A stretch of DNA of 64,000 bases from assembly GCF_016775475.1 (NCBI RefSeq), contig NZ_JAEUXJ010000001.1:620001-684000 (forward strand), in the 5' to 3' direction. Made by a program: the position numbers and the translations under genes. Positions within the stretch are counted from its first letter, which is position 1, and every line of letters begins with the position of its first letter. The DNA comes from Belnapia mucosa (GTDB lineage: Bacteria; Pseudomonadota; Alphaproteobacteria; Acetobacterales; Acetobacteraceae). Below, piece after piece: positions 33,828 to 41,775 of this stretch. The notes below the pieces were generated by a model. It ran no database searches. It was given only the letters and a program-made list of their open reading frames with translations, and was not told the DNA's origin.

Positions 33828-34657
33828 AGCAGCGCCGCCGCCGCACGCAGCAGCATCCCGTCCAGCGCCTGCAAGGCCGAGAGGATACGGAAATGGTCGG
33901 CGCCCGGCACCGGGATCAGCGGCCCCGGCGCATGTGCCGCCGCCCGCAGCGCATGGAAGTCGCGCGACTGCCGGCAGAGCTCCGGCAGCTCCGCCGTGCC
34001 ATAGGCGATGGCGAGGGGCTTTGGCACCACCGGCAGCCGCATGGGCGACAGCGCCGCCAGCTCCGCCTCGGTCAGGGACAGCTTCTCGTTCAGGTCGGTG
34101 TCCCGGATCGGCGCCAGCTCGAAGATGCCGGAAATGGCGAGGCCTGCGGCGACCAGCGGATGGTCGAGCGCCATGGCGGTGAGATGCCCGCCCGCCGACC
34201 AGCCCGACAGCACCACCTTGCCGGCGATGCCATGCGCCGGGCCATTCGCCTGCAGCCAGTCCAGCGCCGCGCGGATCTCGGCCACGATTTGCGTCAGCGA
34301 GGCCTCAGGCGCCAGGCTGTAGCCGGGTAGCGCCGCCGACCAGCCCGCCTCCAGCGCGCCCTTCATGAAGGCGCCGAAATCCTCCCGCCGGTTGCGCTGC
34401 CAGTAGCCGCCATGGATGAAGACCAGGCAGGGCGCAGCGGGATCGGCCGCGGGGAAGAGATCCCAGGCATTGCGCTGGCCGGCACCATAGGCGAGGTCGA
34501 GATGCCCGGCATGGGCGGCGCGGAAGGGCGTGGCTTCGGCATTGCGGGCGGCGATCAGGGCCGCGCTGTCCTTCACCGCATTGGTGTTGTCATAGGCCGC
34601 GCTGCGCTCGGCCGGGCTGGCGCCGGCCCAGAAGGCGGGCAGCGGATCATGGGGCAT
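33824..34657 (-). CDS. Alpha/beta hydrolase (arylformamidase-like)
   Basis: A 277-residue serine hydrolase. CLVFIHGGYWQ is the oxyanion-hole motif, LSGWSAGGHL carries the nucleophile Ser and GADHFR the catalytic His. It resembles arylformamidases and carboxylesterases of the same layout. It sits between the ABC ATPase (11 bases) and the allophanate hydrolase (4-base overlap), so it probably acts on the imported compound before the allophanate step, for example by removing an acyl group. No signal peptide. Confidence 0.85.
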   Translation of the reverse strand: MPHDPLPAFWAGASPAERSAAYDNTNAVKDSAALIAARNAEATPFRAAHAGHLDLAYGAGQRNAWDLFPAADPAAPCLVFIHGGYWQRNRREDFGAFMKGALEAGWSAALPGYSLAPEASLTQIVAEIRAALDWLQANGPAHGIAGKVVLSGWSAGGHLTAMALDHPLVAAGLAISGIFELAPIRDTDLNEKLSLTEAELAALSPMRLPVVPKPLAIAYGTAELPELCRQSRDFHALRAAAHAPGPLIPVPGADHFRILSALQALDGMLLRAAAALL

Positions 34658-34668
34658 GGGCGGAATCC

Positions 34669-35475
34669 TCAGTGCAGGCTGCCGAGCAGCCCCGAAAGAT
34701 GCCGCCGGAGCGCGTTGAACTCCACCCCCGTCGGGTCGCGCGGCCGCGGCAGGGCGATGCGCTCATCGGCGATGATCCGGCCCGGCCCCGGCGACATCAC
34801 CACCACCCGGTCGGCGAGCAGGATCGCCTCCTCGATCGCATGGGTGACGAAGATGATGCTGAGCCGCGCCTTGGCCCAGATCTCCAGCAGCTCCTCCTGC
34901 AGCCGCTCGCGCGTCATCGCGTCGAGCGCGCCGAAGGGCTCGTCCATCAGCACCACCTCGGCATCGTTGGCCAGCACCCGGGCGATGGCGACGCGCTGCT
35001 TCATTCCGCCGGAAAGCTGGTGCGGATAGGCATCGGCGAAGCGGGTCAGACCGACCATCTCGACGAAGCGCCGCGCCGTTGCCGCCGCCTCGGATTTCGG
35101 CCGGCCACGGGCGATGGGGCCGAAGGCGATGTTCTGGCTGACGGTGAGCCAGGGGAAGAGGCCGTAATCCTGGAACACCATCCCTCTGTCCGGCCCCGGC
35201 CCCGCCACCGGCTTGCCCCACATCAGCAACTGGCCCTCGGAGGCCGTCTCGAACCCCGCCACCATGCGCAGCAGCGTCGACTTGCCGCAGCCGGAGGGGC
35301 CGATCAGGCAGATGAACTCGCCCCGTTCGATCCGCAGCGAGGCATCGGAGAGGGCGGTGATGGTCTCGCCGCCGAAGGCGAAGCGCTTCCCGACATGGCG
35401 GATGTCGAGGATCGGCAGCATCGTCTCCGCCGCCGGGCCAGGGGCAGGGGTGGGGGCCAGCATCGTCTCACCCAT
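34669..35475 (-). CDS. ABC transporter ATPase, NitT/TauT type
   Basis: A 268-residue ATPase of the nitrate/sulfonate/taurine family. Walker A GPSGCGKST, Q-loop MVFQDYGLFPWLT, signature QLSGGMKQRVAIARVL, Walker B VVLMDEPFGALD and the switch His in VTHAIEEAI are complete. MVFQDYGLFPW is typical of the family. The first about 20 residues are Pro/Ala rich and may be extra if ATG is further in. It overlaps the permease gene by 8 bases and serves the importer at 34669-37212. Confidence 0.92.
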   Translation of the reverse strand: MGETMLAPTPAPGPAAETMLPILDIRHVGKRFAFGGETITALSDASLRIERGEFICLIGPSGCGKSTLLRMVAGFETASEGQLLMWGKPVAGPGPDRGMVFQDYGLFPWLTVSQNIAFGPIARGRPKSEAAATARRFVEMVGLTRFADAYPHQLSGGMKQRVAIARVLANDAEVVLMDEPFGALDAMTRERLQEELLEIWAKARLSIIFVTHAIEEAILLADRVVVMSPGPGRIIADERIALPRPRDPTGVEFNALRRHLSGLLGSLH

Positions 35476-36268
35476 GTTGCGGACTCCAGCGCAGCAGGCG
35501 GCGGCCGAGGAGCTGCACGGCGCGGTCGGAGAGGAAGCCGAGCACGCCGATGGTCACCATGCCGCTGATCACGATCTCGGTGCGGGAGAGCTGCCGGGCC
35601 TCCATGATGATGGCGCCGAGCCCGGTCTGCACCCCGGTCATCTCGCCCACCACGATCACCACCCAGGCGAAGCCGAGGCCCAGCCGCAGCCCGGTGAAGA
35701 TGGAGGGGAGGGAGGCCGGCAGCACCACCTTCCAGAACACCGCCTGCCGCGAGACGCCGAGCATCGCCGCCGCCTCGAACAGGCGGCCCTCGACGCTGCG
35801 GACGCCGAAGATGGTGTTCAGCAGGATGGGGTAGAAGGCGCCGAGGAAGACCAGGAAGAAGGCGCTGCGCGGGCCGATGCCGAAGACGATCATGGCGAGC
35901 GGCAGCCAGGCCGTCACCGGGATCGGCCGCAGGATCTGCAAGGAGGGATCGAGCAGGTCCCGCACCACCGGGATCCGCCCGATCAGCATCCCCATCGGCA
36001 GCGCCACCAGCGCGGCGAGGGCGAAGCCGCCATAGACCCGCATCACGCTCGCCAGCGCATGGGTGCCGAGCGTCGCCGAATAGAGATCGTCCCAGATGCC
36101 GCCGAAGGCCAGGTCCCACCACTGCACCGCCACATCCCAGGGCGGCGGGATCAGGTGGTAGCCCGGCCCGCTGGTCGCGACATGCCAGGCGAGGATGCCG
36201 AGGATCGGCGCCGCAACGGCGAGCAGCGCCTGCCGTGGCGAACCCAGCCGCGCGGCAAGCGCCGTCAT
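35468..36268 (-). CDS. ABC transporter permease, NitT/TauT type
   Basis: A 266-residue inner-membrane permease with six membrane segments. The EAA-type loop that contacts the ATPase is AAAMLGVSRQAVFWKVVLPASLPSIFTGLRLG, near residues 155-185. It overlaps the substrate-binding gene by 4 bases and the ATPase by 8, so the three are one transcription unit. The family imports sulfonates, taurine, nitrate, cyanate, hydroxymethylpyrimidine or other small anions and amides. The neighbours suggest a ureide-like substrate here. Confidence 0.92.
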   Translation of the reverse strand: MTALAARLGSPRQALLAVAAPILGILAWHVATSGPGYHLIPPPWDVAVQWWDLAFGGIWDDLYSATLGTHALASVMRVYGGFALAALVALPMGMLIGRIPVVRDLLDPSLQILRPIPVTAWLPLAMIVFGIGPRSAFFLVFLGAFYPILLNTIFGVRSVEGRLFEAAAMLGVSRQAVFWKVVLPASLPSIFTGLRLGLGFAWVVIVVGEMTGVQTGLGAIIMEARQLSRTEIVISGMVTIGVLGFLSDRAVQLLGRRLLRWSPQHG

Positions 36269-37212
36269 GCCGCGGACTTCGCCAGCTCGTCGGAGAATTT
36301 CGGCTCGAAGAAGGTGGCGAAGTCGGGCAGGGCGCGGATCTGCTTCAGGCTCAGCATCTGCTCGGCATAGGTCCTGGCGCGCGTCACCATCTCGGGCGTC
36401 ATCTGCCAGTTCAGCTCGACATTGGGCAGGCTCATCTCCAGCGCGTCGCGCCGCATGCCGAGCTTCGCCACGGCCGTCTCGATGGTGGCGTCGCGGTTGG
36501 CCATGCCGAACTCGCTCGCCTGGCGATGGACCTTCAGCATGCTGCGCACGAGGTCGGGCCGCTGCGCCACCGTGTCCGGATGGGTGGCGAAGATCATGTT
36601 CAGCGAGCCCATCGGCGTCGAATAGGGATATTCGACGATCTTGCCGATGCCGGCGGCCAGCGAGACGCCGGGGCCGGGCTCGGCGCCGACATAGGCATCA
36701 ACATCACCGCGGGCCAGCGCGATCGGCATCTCGGAGAAGGAGACGCGGACGGATTGCACGTCGCGGATGGTCATCCCCTCCATCCTGAGGCGCTCCAGGA
36801 TGAAGACCTCCTGGGTCGAGCCGGGCCAGATGCCGACGCGCTTGCCGCGCAGGTCGGCCAATTTCTGGATGCCGGCGTCCTTTTTCGCCACCACCGCCAT
36901 GCCGCGGTCGCAGCAGGAGCCGACCACCACCACCGGCTCCCGCGCCGCGGCGCCGAGGATCCCGGCGGCGATGCCGAAGGCGCCGAAATCGACCGATTTC
37001 GTCACCACGGCATTCTTGCCCTCGGTCGGGCTCTCGAAGGGGATGACCTCGATCCGCATCCCTGCCGGCTGGAAGCGCTCATAGAGATAGGGCGCGATGG
37101 AGTGGATCAGGCGCAGCGCACCCATCTTCACCACCACCTCCTGGGCACGGAGCGCAGGGGCGGCGAGGGCGGCGGATGCGGCACCCAGCAGGGCGCGGCG
37201 GGCAAGGGCCAT
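36265..37212 (-). CDS. ABC substrate-binding protein, NitT/TauT type
   Basis: A 315-residue periplasmic binding protein. ATG 37212 has GGAGGA 7 bases upstream and starts a signal peptide (ALARRALLGAASAALAAP) ending in ALRA. KSVDFGAFGIAAGILGAA and DLRGKRVGIWPGST are the ligand-site segments of the family. It is the first gene of the minus-strand run (binding protein, permease, ATPase, hydrolase, AtzF, AtzH). The ligand is unknown, but the downstream enzymes suggest a compound that yields allophanate. Confidence 0.9.
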   Translation of the reverse strand: MALARRALLGAASAALAAPALRAQEVVVKMGALRLIHSIAPYLYERFQPAGMRIEVIPFESPTEGKNAVVTKSVDFGAFGIAAGILGAAAREPVVVVGSCCDRGMAVVAKKDAGIQKLADLRGKRVGIWPGSTQEVFILERLRMEGMTIRDVQSVRVSFSEMPIALARGDVDAYVGAEPGPGVSLAAGIGKIVEYPYSTPMGSLNMIFATHPDTVAQRPDLVRSMLKVHRQASEFGMANRDATIETAVAKLGMRRDALEMSLPNVELNWQMTPEMVTRARTYAEQMLSLKQIRALPDFATFFEPKFSDELAKSAA

Positions 37213-37326
37213 GGGGCGGTCCTCCAGCGGGAATGTTGCCGCCGGATATGCAATGCCCGTGCCGTGCCTGCGCATCCGCCTCCGGCCGTCCCGCCTGATG
37301 GGCCGCCCGGATTTACGGCAGGCTGC

Positions 37327-38304
37327 CTAGCCGGCGCGCAGCTCGCGGATGGGCTTGCCAGCGAGGAAGCCTTCCATGGCCTCGACCGCGCCGAGGAAAT
37401 ACTGCGCGTAGTTCTCCTCGGTCACATAGCCCAGATGCGGCGTGAGCACCGTATTCGGCGCGGCCAGCAGCGGATGGCCCGGCGGCAGCGGCTCCTGGTC
37501 GAAGACATCGATGCCCGCGCCGGCGATCCAGCCCTCGGTCAGCGCCGCGATCAGCGCCGGCTGGTCGATCAGCGGGCCGCGGCTGGTATTCACGATCACC
37601 GCGCTGCGCTTCATCCGCCCGAGATCCTCGGCGCCGATGATCCCCCGCGACCGGTCGGAGAGGATCAGGTGGAGGCTGATGACATCGGCCTCCGCCATCA
37701 GCTGCTCCTTCGAAACCAGCCTTGCGCCGGCCGCCTCGGCTCGTTCCGCGGTGAGGTTCTGGCTCCAGGCGATGATCTGCATGCCGAAGGTGGCGCCCAC
37801 CTTGGCAACCCGGCTGCCGAGATTGCCCAGCCCGACCAAGCCCAGCACCCGGCCCTCCAGCGTGGTGCCGACGCTGCCGCCCGGGGCGATCTGCCAGCCG
37901 CCGGCGCGCAGCGAGGCCTGCTGCTCCGGAATGCGGCGCATCAGCGAGAGGATCAGCCCCCAGGTGAGATCGACCGTCGGGTTGCCGAAGCTTGGTGTAC
38001 CGCAGACGGTGACGCCGCGCGCGGCGGCAGCCTCCAGGTCGATGCTGCGGTTGCGGGCGCCAGTGGTGATCAGCAGACGGAGATTGGGCAGGCGTTCCAG
38101 CAGGTTGCGCGGGAAGGGGGTGCGTTCCCGCATCATCAGGATGGCATCGAAGGGGGCGAGTCGGGCGACCAGTGCCTCGGGGTCCGTGACCGTGTCGCGG
38201 AAGACCTCGATGGTCAGGCTCTCCGGCAGGCGGTCCCAGGGGCCGCGGGTCAGCGCCACCCCCTGATAGTCGTCGAGGATGGCGAGGCGGGTCAGTGCGG
38301 GCAT
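37327..38304 (-). CDS. D-2-hydroxyacid dehydrogenase
   Basis: A 325-residue NAD-dependent enzyme of the D-isomer 2-hydroxyacid dehydrogenase family. The Rossmann motif is LGLVGLGNLGSRVAK. Catalytic residues are the Arg in VNTSRGPLI, the Glu in IDVFDQEP and the His in LTPHLGYV. It interconverts 2-oxoacids and D-2-hydroxyacids. ATG 38304 was chosen because it opens directly with ALTRLAILDDYQG. It is 13 bases after the thioesterase, forming a row with the thioesterase and the leaderless binding protein. Confidence 0.92.
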   Translation of the reverse strand: MPALTRLAILDDYQGVALTRGPWDRLPESLTIEVFRDTVTDPEALVARLAPFDAILMMRERTPFPRNLLERLPNLRLLITTGARNRSIDLEAAAARGVTVCGTPSFGNPTVDLTWGLILSLMRRIPEQQASLRAGGWQIAPGGSVGTTLEGRVLGLVGLGNLGSRVAKVGATFGMQIIAWSQNLTAERAEAAGARLVSKEQLMAEADVISLHLILSDRSRGIIGAEDLGRMKRSAVIVNTSRGPLIDQPALIAALTEGWIAGAGIDVFDQEPLPPGHPLLAAPNTVLTPHLGYVTEENYAQYFLGAVEAMEGFLAGKPIRELRAG

Positions 38305-38317
38305 CGGGGCGTTTCCT

Positions 38318-38767
38318 TCAGGAATTGGCGGCCAGCAGGCGCTGGCTCGCGGCCTCGCGCAGCCGGGCGGGCAGGGGGACGGTCCGGCCCTGCTCGCTGC
38401 GGGCGACATAGACATGGACGAAATGCCCCTCCGCCGCGGCCAGCTCCTCCTCATTGCGGAAGATGCCGACCTCGTAGCGGATGGAGGAGGTGCCGAGCTT
38501 GGCGCAGCGCACCCCGCAGGTGACGATGTCGGGGAAGGCGATGGGTGCGTGGTAGCGGCAGCCGGTTTCGACCACCAGCCCGACCTCGGGGCTTGTCGCC
38601 AAGTCGAGCACGCCGTTCTCGATCAGGAACAGGGCGATCGCGGTGTCGATCCAGCTGTAATAGGTGACGTTGTTGACGTGGCCGTAGACGTCGTTGTCCA
38701 TCCAGCGGGTCGGGATGGTGGTGAACCAGCGGTACTCGGCACGGGTGCCGCGGGGCGGGCGGCTCAT
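38318..38767 (-). CDS. Acyl-CoA thioesterase of the hotdog (4HBT) fold
   Basis: A 149-residue single hotdog-fold thioesterase. IPTRWMDNDVYGHVNNVTYYSWIDTAI is the family motif, where the Asp is the likely catalytic residue. YHAPIAFPDIVTCGV and SSIRYEVGIFRNEE follow. Members cleave short or medium acyl-CoA or aryl-CoA thioesters. ATG 38767 overlaps the stop of the binding protein (ATGA), so both are translated together. Its direct neighbour is the D-2-hydroxyacid dehydrogenase. Confidence 0.9.
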   Translation of the reverse strand: MSRPPRGTRAEYRWFTTIPTRWMDNDVYGHVNNVTYYSWIDTAIALFLIENGVLDLATSPEVGLVVETGCRYHAPIAFPDIVTCGVRCAKLGTSSIRYEVGIFRNEEELAAAEGHFVHVYVARSEQGRTVPLPARLREAASQRLLAANS

Positions 38768-39666
38768 GCCAGGGCCTCCGCGACGATGGCCTCGTCCACG
38801 CAATCCTCGAAAGGCGGAATATGGGTGATGGCGCCGGCGGCCAGCATGGCGGCGCCGAGCGTCTCGAAGGCCTCGCGCGGGAAGCGCGGGCCAGCGCCCC
38901 AGAGGTCGAGCCCCTGGTAGCGGGCGATGGCGCGGGTCCGGTGCGCCTCCGGCATATTGGGGAAGCGCGGGGCGATCAGCGCGGCGATCTCGGCGGCGGG
39001 GGCGGTGCGGATCAGGCGCAGCGCCGCATCCATGGCGCGGATCGCCGCCATCAGCGCCGGGCGTTGGGCGGCGATGCCGGCCTCGGTTGCATAGAAGGCG
39101 GTATAGGCGGTGAGGCCCCGGCTGGCCTGAGCGTGCAGCAGATGCCCGCCGGCATCCTCCACCCGGCAGGCGAAAGGCTCGAACATCTGCGCGACGTCGA
39201 GGCGCCCCTCGGCCAGTGCCGCGGCATTCTCCGCCATGCCCGGCCCGGCCGGGGCGCCGAGCGTATCCGGCGCCAGCCCGGCCCGGGCGAGGTCACCCTT
39301 CAGGCACCAGACCGGGGTTGGCACCTCCGAGACCAGGCCGAGGCGGAGGCGCGGCAGCTCGGCCAGGGTGAAGCCGGGCCTCTGGGTGGCACCCATCAGC
39401 AGGAAGGGGTCGCGCATCACCACGGCGCAGAAGCTGCGAAGGGTACAGGCCGGGTCGCGGCTGCGCAGCAGCATGGGCCGCATCGGGCCGGACCAGGCGA
39501 AGTCGGCCGCTCCGGCCAGCAGCATCTCGGCCGCGGCATCGGTGCTGCCAGCGGTGACCATCCGCAGCTCCAGCCCCTCGGCGGCAAACAGGCCGCGGGC
39601 CTCGGCCAGGTAGAAGGGCGCATAGAACAGGGCGCGGAAGGGCTCGATCAGGGTCAGCTTCGGCAA
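38764..39666 (-). CDS. NMT1/ThiY-like binding protein without a signal peptide
   Basis: A 300-residue periplasmic-binding-fold protein of the NMT1/THI5 group. AEARGLFAAEGLELRMVTAG, followed by LLAGAADFAWSGPMRP and LRLGLVSEVPTPVWCL, follow the pattern of thiamine-precursor and NitT-type receptors. The TTG start at 39666 is well supported by GGAGGG just upstream; the upstream ATG is out of frame, so there is no leader. The protein should stay in the cytoplasm, unlike a transporter receptor. It overlaps the thioesterase gene, and no permease is nearby. It could be a sensor or enzyme; yeast THI5 proteins of this fold are biosynthetic. Confidence 0.82.
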   Translation of the reverse strand: MPKLTLIEPFRALFYAPFYLAEARGLFAAEGLELRMVTAGSTDAAAEMLLAGAADFAWSGPMRPMLLRSRDPACTLRSFCAVVMRDPFLLMGATQRPGFTLAELPRLRLGLVSEVPTPVWCLKGDLARAGLAPDTLGAPAGPGMAENAAALAEGRLDVAQMFEPFACRVEDAGGHLLHAQASRGLTAYTAFYATEAGIAAQRPALMAAIRAMDAALRLIRTAPAAEIAALIAPRFPNMPEAHRTRAIARYQGLDLWGAGPRFPREAFETLGAAMLAAGAITHIPPFEDCVDEAIVAEALA

Positions 39667-39847
39667 GGCGCCCTCCGGGGGTGAGATCCGGCCATTATGG
39701 CAAGGTCACGCGGCGCGCCAATCCGTGGCGGAAATGTGCATTCGGGCTTCGCCCCCCGTCCCGTGGCCGCTATAGACCATGGCGTGGGCGGCAGCCGCTG
39801 CCCTTCCCGACAACCCCTTTGCCCGCCGCGGCAGGTCCGAGAGCGCC

Positions 39848-40615
39848 TTGAGCAGCCAGACGCTTCCTGAAGCATTCCGCCTCCGCGCCGGCAATTTCAA
39901 CCTGCTCGTCCTCCGGCTGCTGGATCCGCGGCCCGAGGCCGTGCTGCCGGCGCTGGGCGACCAGTTCCGCCGCGCGCCGGGATTCCTGCGCTTCGCGCCC
40001 ATCGTCATCGGCCTCGATGATCTGGAAGTGGCGCCGGAGGCGATGGATTTCCGCGGCCTGGTTCAGGGGCTGCGTGCGCTGGAGATCGTGCCTATCGGCA
40101 CCACCGGCGGCACCCAGGCGATGAAGCAGGCGGCGCAGCATGCCGGCCTGCCGCCGCTGCGCCCCGTCGGCGGCAAGGAGGCAGAGACCGACCTGCCCGT
40201 GCCGGCCCCCGCAGCCGAGGCACCGCCGCCCGCGCCGCAGCCGGTGGCCGCGGCACCGGTCGCGCCGGAATTCCAGGGCTCCGGCCGCGCCGCCATGCTG
40301 GTGACGGAGCCGGTGCGGTCCGGCCAGCGGATCTATGCCCAGGGCGCCGACCTGATCGTGACGGCGACGGTCAATCCGGGTGCTGAGGTGATCGCCGACG
40401 GCAATGTTCATGTCTATGGCGCGCTGCGCGGCCGGGCGGTCGCCGGCGCCGCCGATGATGCGACGGCGCGGATCTTCGCGCTGAATTTCGACCCCGAACT
40501 GGTCGCCATCGCCGGCTTCTACGCCGTGCGGGAGGGGTTGGGGGATGCGCCGATCGGCCGCGCCGTGCAGGTGCGGCTGGAAGGCGAGGAGATGCGGTTC
40601 GCACCGCTGGGGTAG
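39848..40615 (+). CDS. minC: Septum-site-determining protein MinC
   Basis: MinC inhibits FtsZ polymerisation near the poles and works with MinD on the membrane. The N-terminal domain (EAFRLRAGNFNLLVLRLLD) is followed by an Ala/Pro-rich linker at about residues 110-145 and the C-terminal beta-helix (AQGADLIVTATVNPGAEVIADGNVHVYGALRGRA), which binds MinD. The TTG at 39848 opens the conserved part. A longer frame from ATG 39779 adds 23 low-complexity residues, and TATAGA at 39771-39776 may be a -10 box, which would exclude the longer start. It is 33 bases before minD. Confidence 0.92.
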   Translation: MSSQTLPEAFRLRAGNFNLLVLRLLDPRPEAVLPALGDQFRRAPGFLRFAPIVIGLDDLEVAPEAMDFRGLVQGLRALEIVPIGTTGGTQAMKQAAQHAGLPPLRPVGGKEAETDLPVPAPAAEAPPPAPQPVAAAPVAPEFQGSGRAAMLVTEPVRSGQRIYAQGADLIVTATVNPGAEVIADGNVHVYGALRGRAVAGAADDATARIFALNFDPELVAIAGFYAVREGLGDAPIGRAVQVRLEGEEMRFAPLG

Positions 40616-40648
40616 GGGTATGGGTTTCTGGGCAAGGGGAATGCGTCC

Positions 40649-41470
40649 ATGGCGCAAGTGATCGTTGTCACCTCCGGCAAGGGGGGCGTCGGCAAGACGA
40701 CGACCAGCGCCGCCTTCGCCACAGGCCTGGCGCAGCGCGGCAAGAAGACCGTGGTGATCGATTTCGACGTGGGGCTGCGGAACCTCGACCTCATCATGGG
40801 CGTCGAGCGTCGCGTGGTGTTCGACATCGTCAACGTCATCCAGGGCGAGGCGCGGCTGAACCAGGCGCTGATCCGCGACAAGCGGGTGGACACGCTCGCC
40901 ATCCTTCCGGCCAGCCAGACCCGCGACAAGGATGCGCTGACCCGCGAGGGCGTCTCGACCATCATCGAGGAGCTCTCGGCGGATTTCGATTACATCCTCT
41001 GCGACAGCCCGGCCGGGATCGAGAAGGGGGCGCTGCTCGCCCTCTATTTCGCCGACCAGGCGATCGTGGTGACCAATCCGGAAGTCTCCTCGGTCCGCGA
41101 CTCCGACCGCATCCTTGGCGTGCTGCAGTCCAAGTCGAAGCGGGCGGAGGAGAAGCGGGACAAGGTGAAGGAGCATCTCCTCGTCACCCGCTACGACCCG
41201 AACCGGGTCGAGCGCGGCGAGATGCTGAAGCTCGAGGATGTGCGGGAGATCCTGGCGATCCCGCTGCTCGGCGTCGTCCCCGAGAATGAGAGCGTGCTCA
41301 AGGCCTCCAACACCGGCACGCCGGTGATCATGGATACCGAAAGCGTTGCCGGCCAAGCCTACAAGGATGCGGTCGGCCGCTTCCTCGGCGAGGATCTGCC
41401 GCATCGCTTCCTGGAGCCCGAGAAGAAGCCGGGCCTCTTCAAGCGCCTGTTCGGGGGGAGGGCCGCGTAA
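40649..41470 (+). CDS. minD: Septum site-determining ATPase MinD
   Basis: The ParA/MinD-type ATPase that recruits MinC and is released by MinE to place the division site at mid-cell. The deviant Walker A is GKGGVGKTT with the signature lysine K11 and P-loop lysine K16. Switch regions are FDVGLRNLDLIMG and DYILCDSPAGIE. The last residues, GLFKRLFGGR, form the amphipathic membrane-targeting helix. The length, 273 residues, is standard. Its stop overlaps the minE start by one base. Confidence 0.97.
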   Translation: MAQVIVVTSGKGGVGKTTTSAAFATGLAQRGKKTVVIDFDVGLRNLDLIMGVERRVVFDIVNVIQGEARLNQALIRDKRVDTLAILPASQTRDKDALTREGVSTIIEELSADFDYILCDSPAGIEKGALLALYFADQAIVVTNPEVSSVRDSDRILGVLQSKSKRAEEKRDKVKEHLLVTRYDPNRVERGEMLKLEDVREILAIPLLGVVPENESVLKASNTGTPVIMDTESVAGQAYKDAVGRFLGEDLPHRFLEPEKKPGLFKRLFGGRAA

Positions 41471-41769
41471 TGAGCTGGCTCGATTATTTCCGCGCGGCCC
41501 GCAAGGACGAGCCGCCACCCAGCGCCTCCGCCGCCAAGGAGCGCCTGCAGATCGTGCTCGCGCATGAGCGGATCGGCCGCACACGGGAGGATTTCCTGCC
41601 GAAGCTCCAGCAGGAGCTGGTGGCGGTCGTGGCGCGCTACGTGGCGATCGACCCCGGCAAGGTGAAGCTCGACCTCGACCGCGGCGGGGACATGTCCACG
41701 CTGGCGATCGAGATCGAGCTGCCGGGGCCGCCCGCGAACAAGCCGCAGCAGCGGGCAGCGGCGGGCTAG
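41470..41769 (+). CDS. minE: Cell division topological specificity factor MinE
   Basis: MinE stimulates the MinD ATPase and drives the pole-to-pole wave. AAKERLQIVLAHERIGR matches the MinD-binding segment, and the C-terminal beta-helix contains VARYVAIDPGKVKLDLDR. The length of 99 residues is usual. It overlaps minD by one base and ends 6 bases before the stop of the converging FkbM gene. The complete minCDE operon is present. Confidence 0.97.
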   Translation: MSWLDYFRAARKDEPPPSASAAKERLQIVLAHERIGRTREDFLPKLQQELVAVVARYVAIDPGKVKLDLDRGGDMSTLAIEIELPGPPANKPQQRAAAG

Positions 41770-41775
41770 GCGCCG

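Noticed and set aside
34669..37212. Reading the ABC genes as a taurine or sulfonate importer (tau/ssu)
   Set aside because: Family level is clear, but no sulfonate-oxidising gene is near; the neighbours handle ureide-type nitrogen, so a tau or ssu symbol would mislead.
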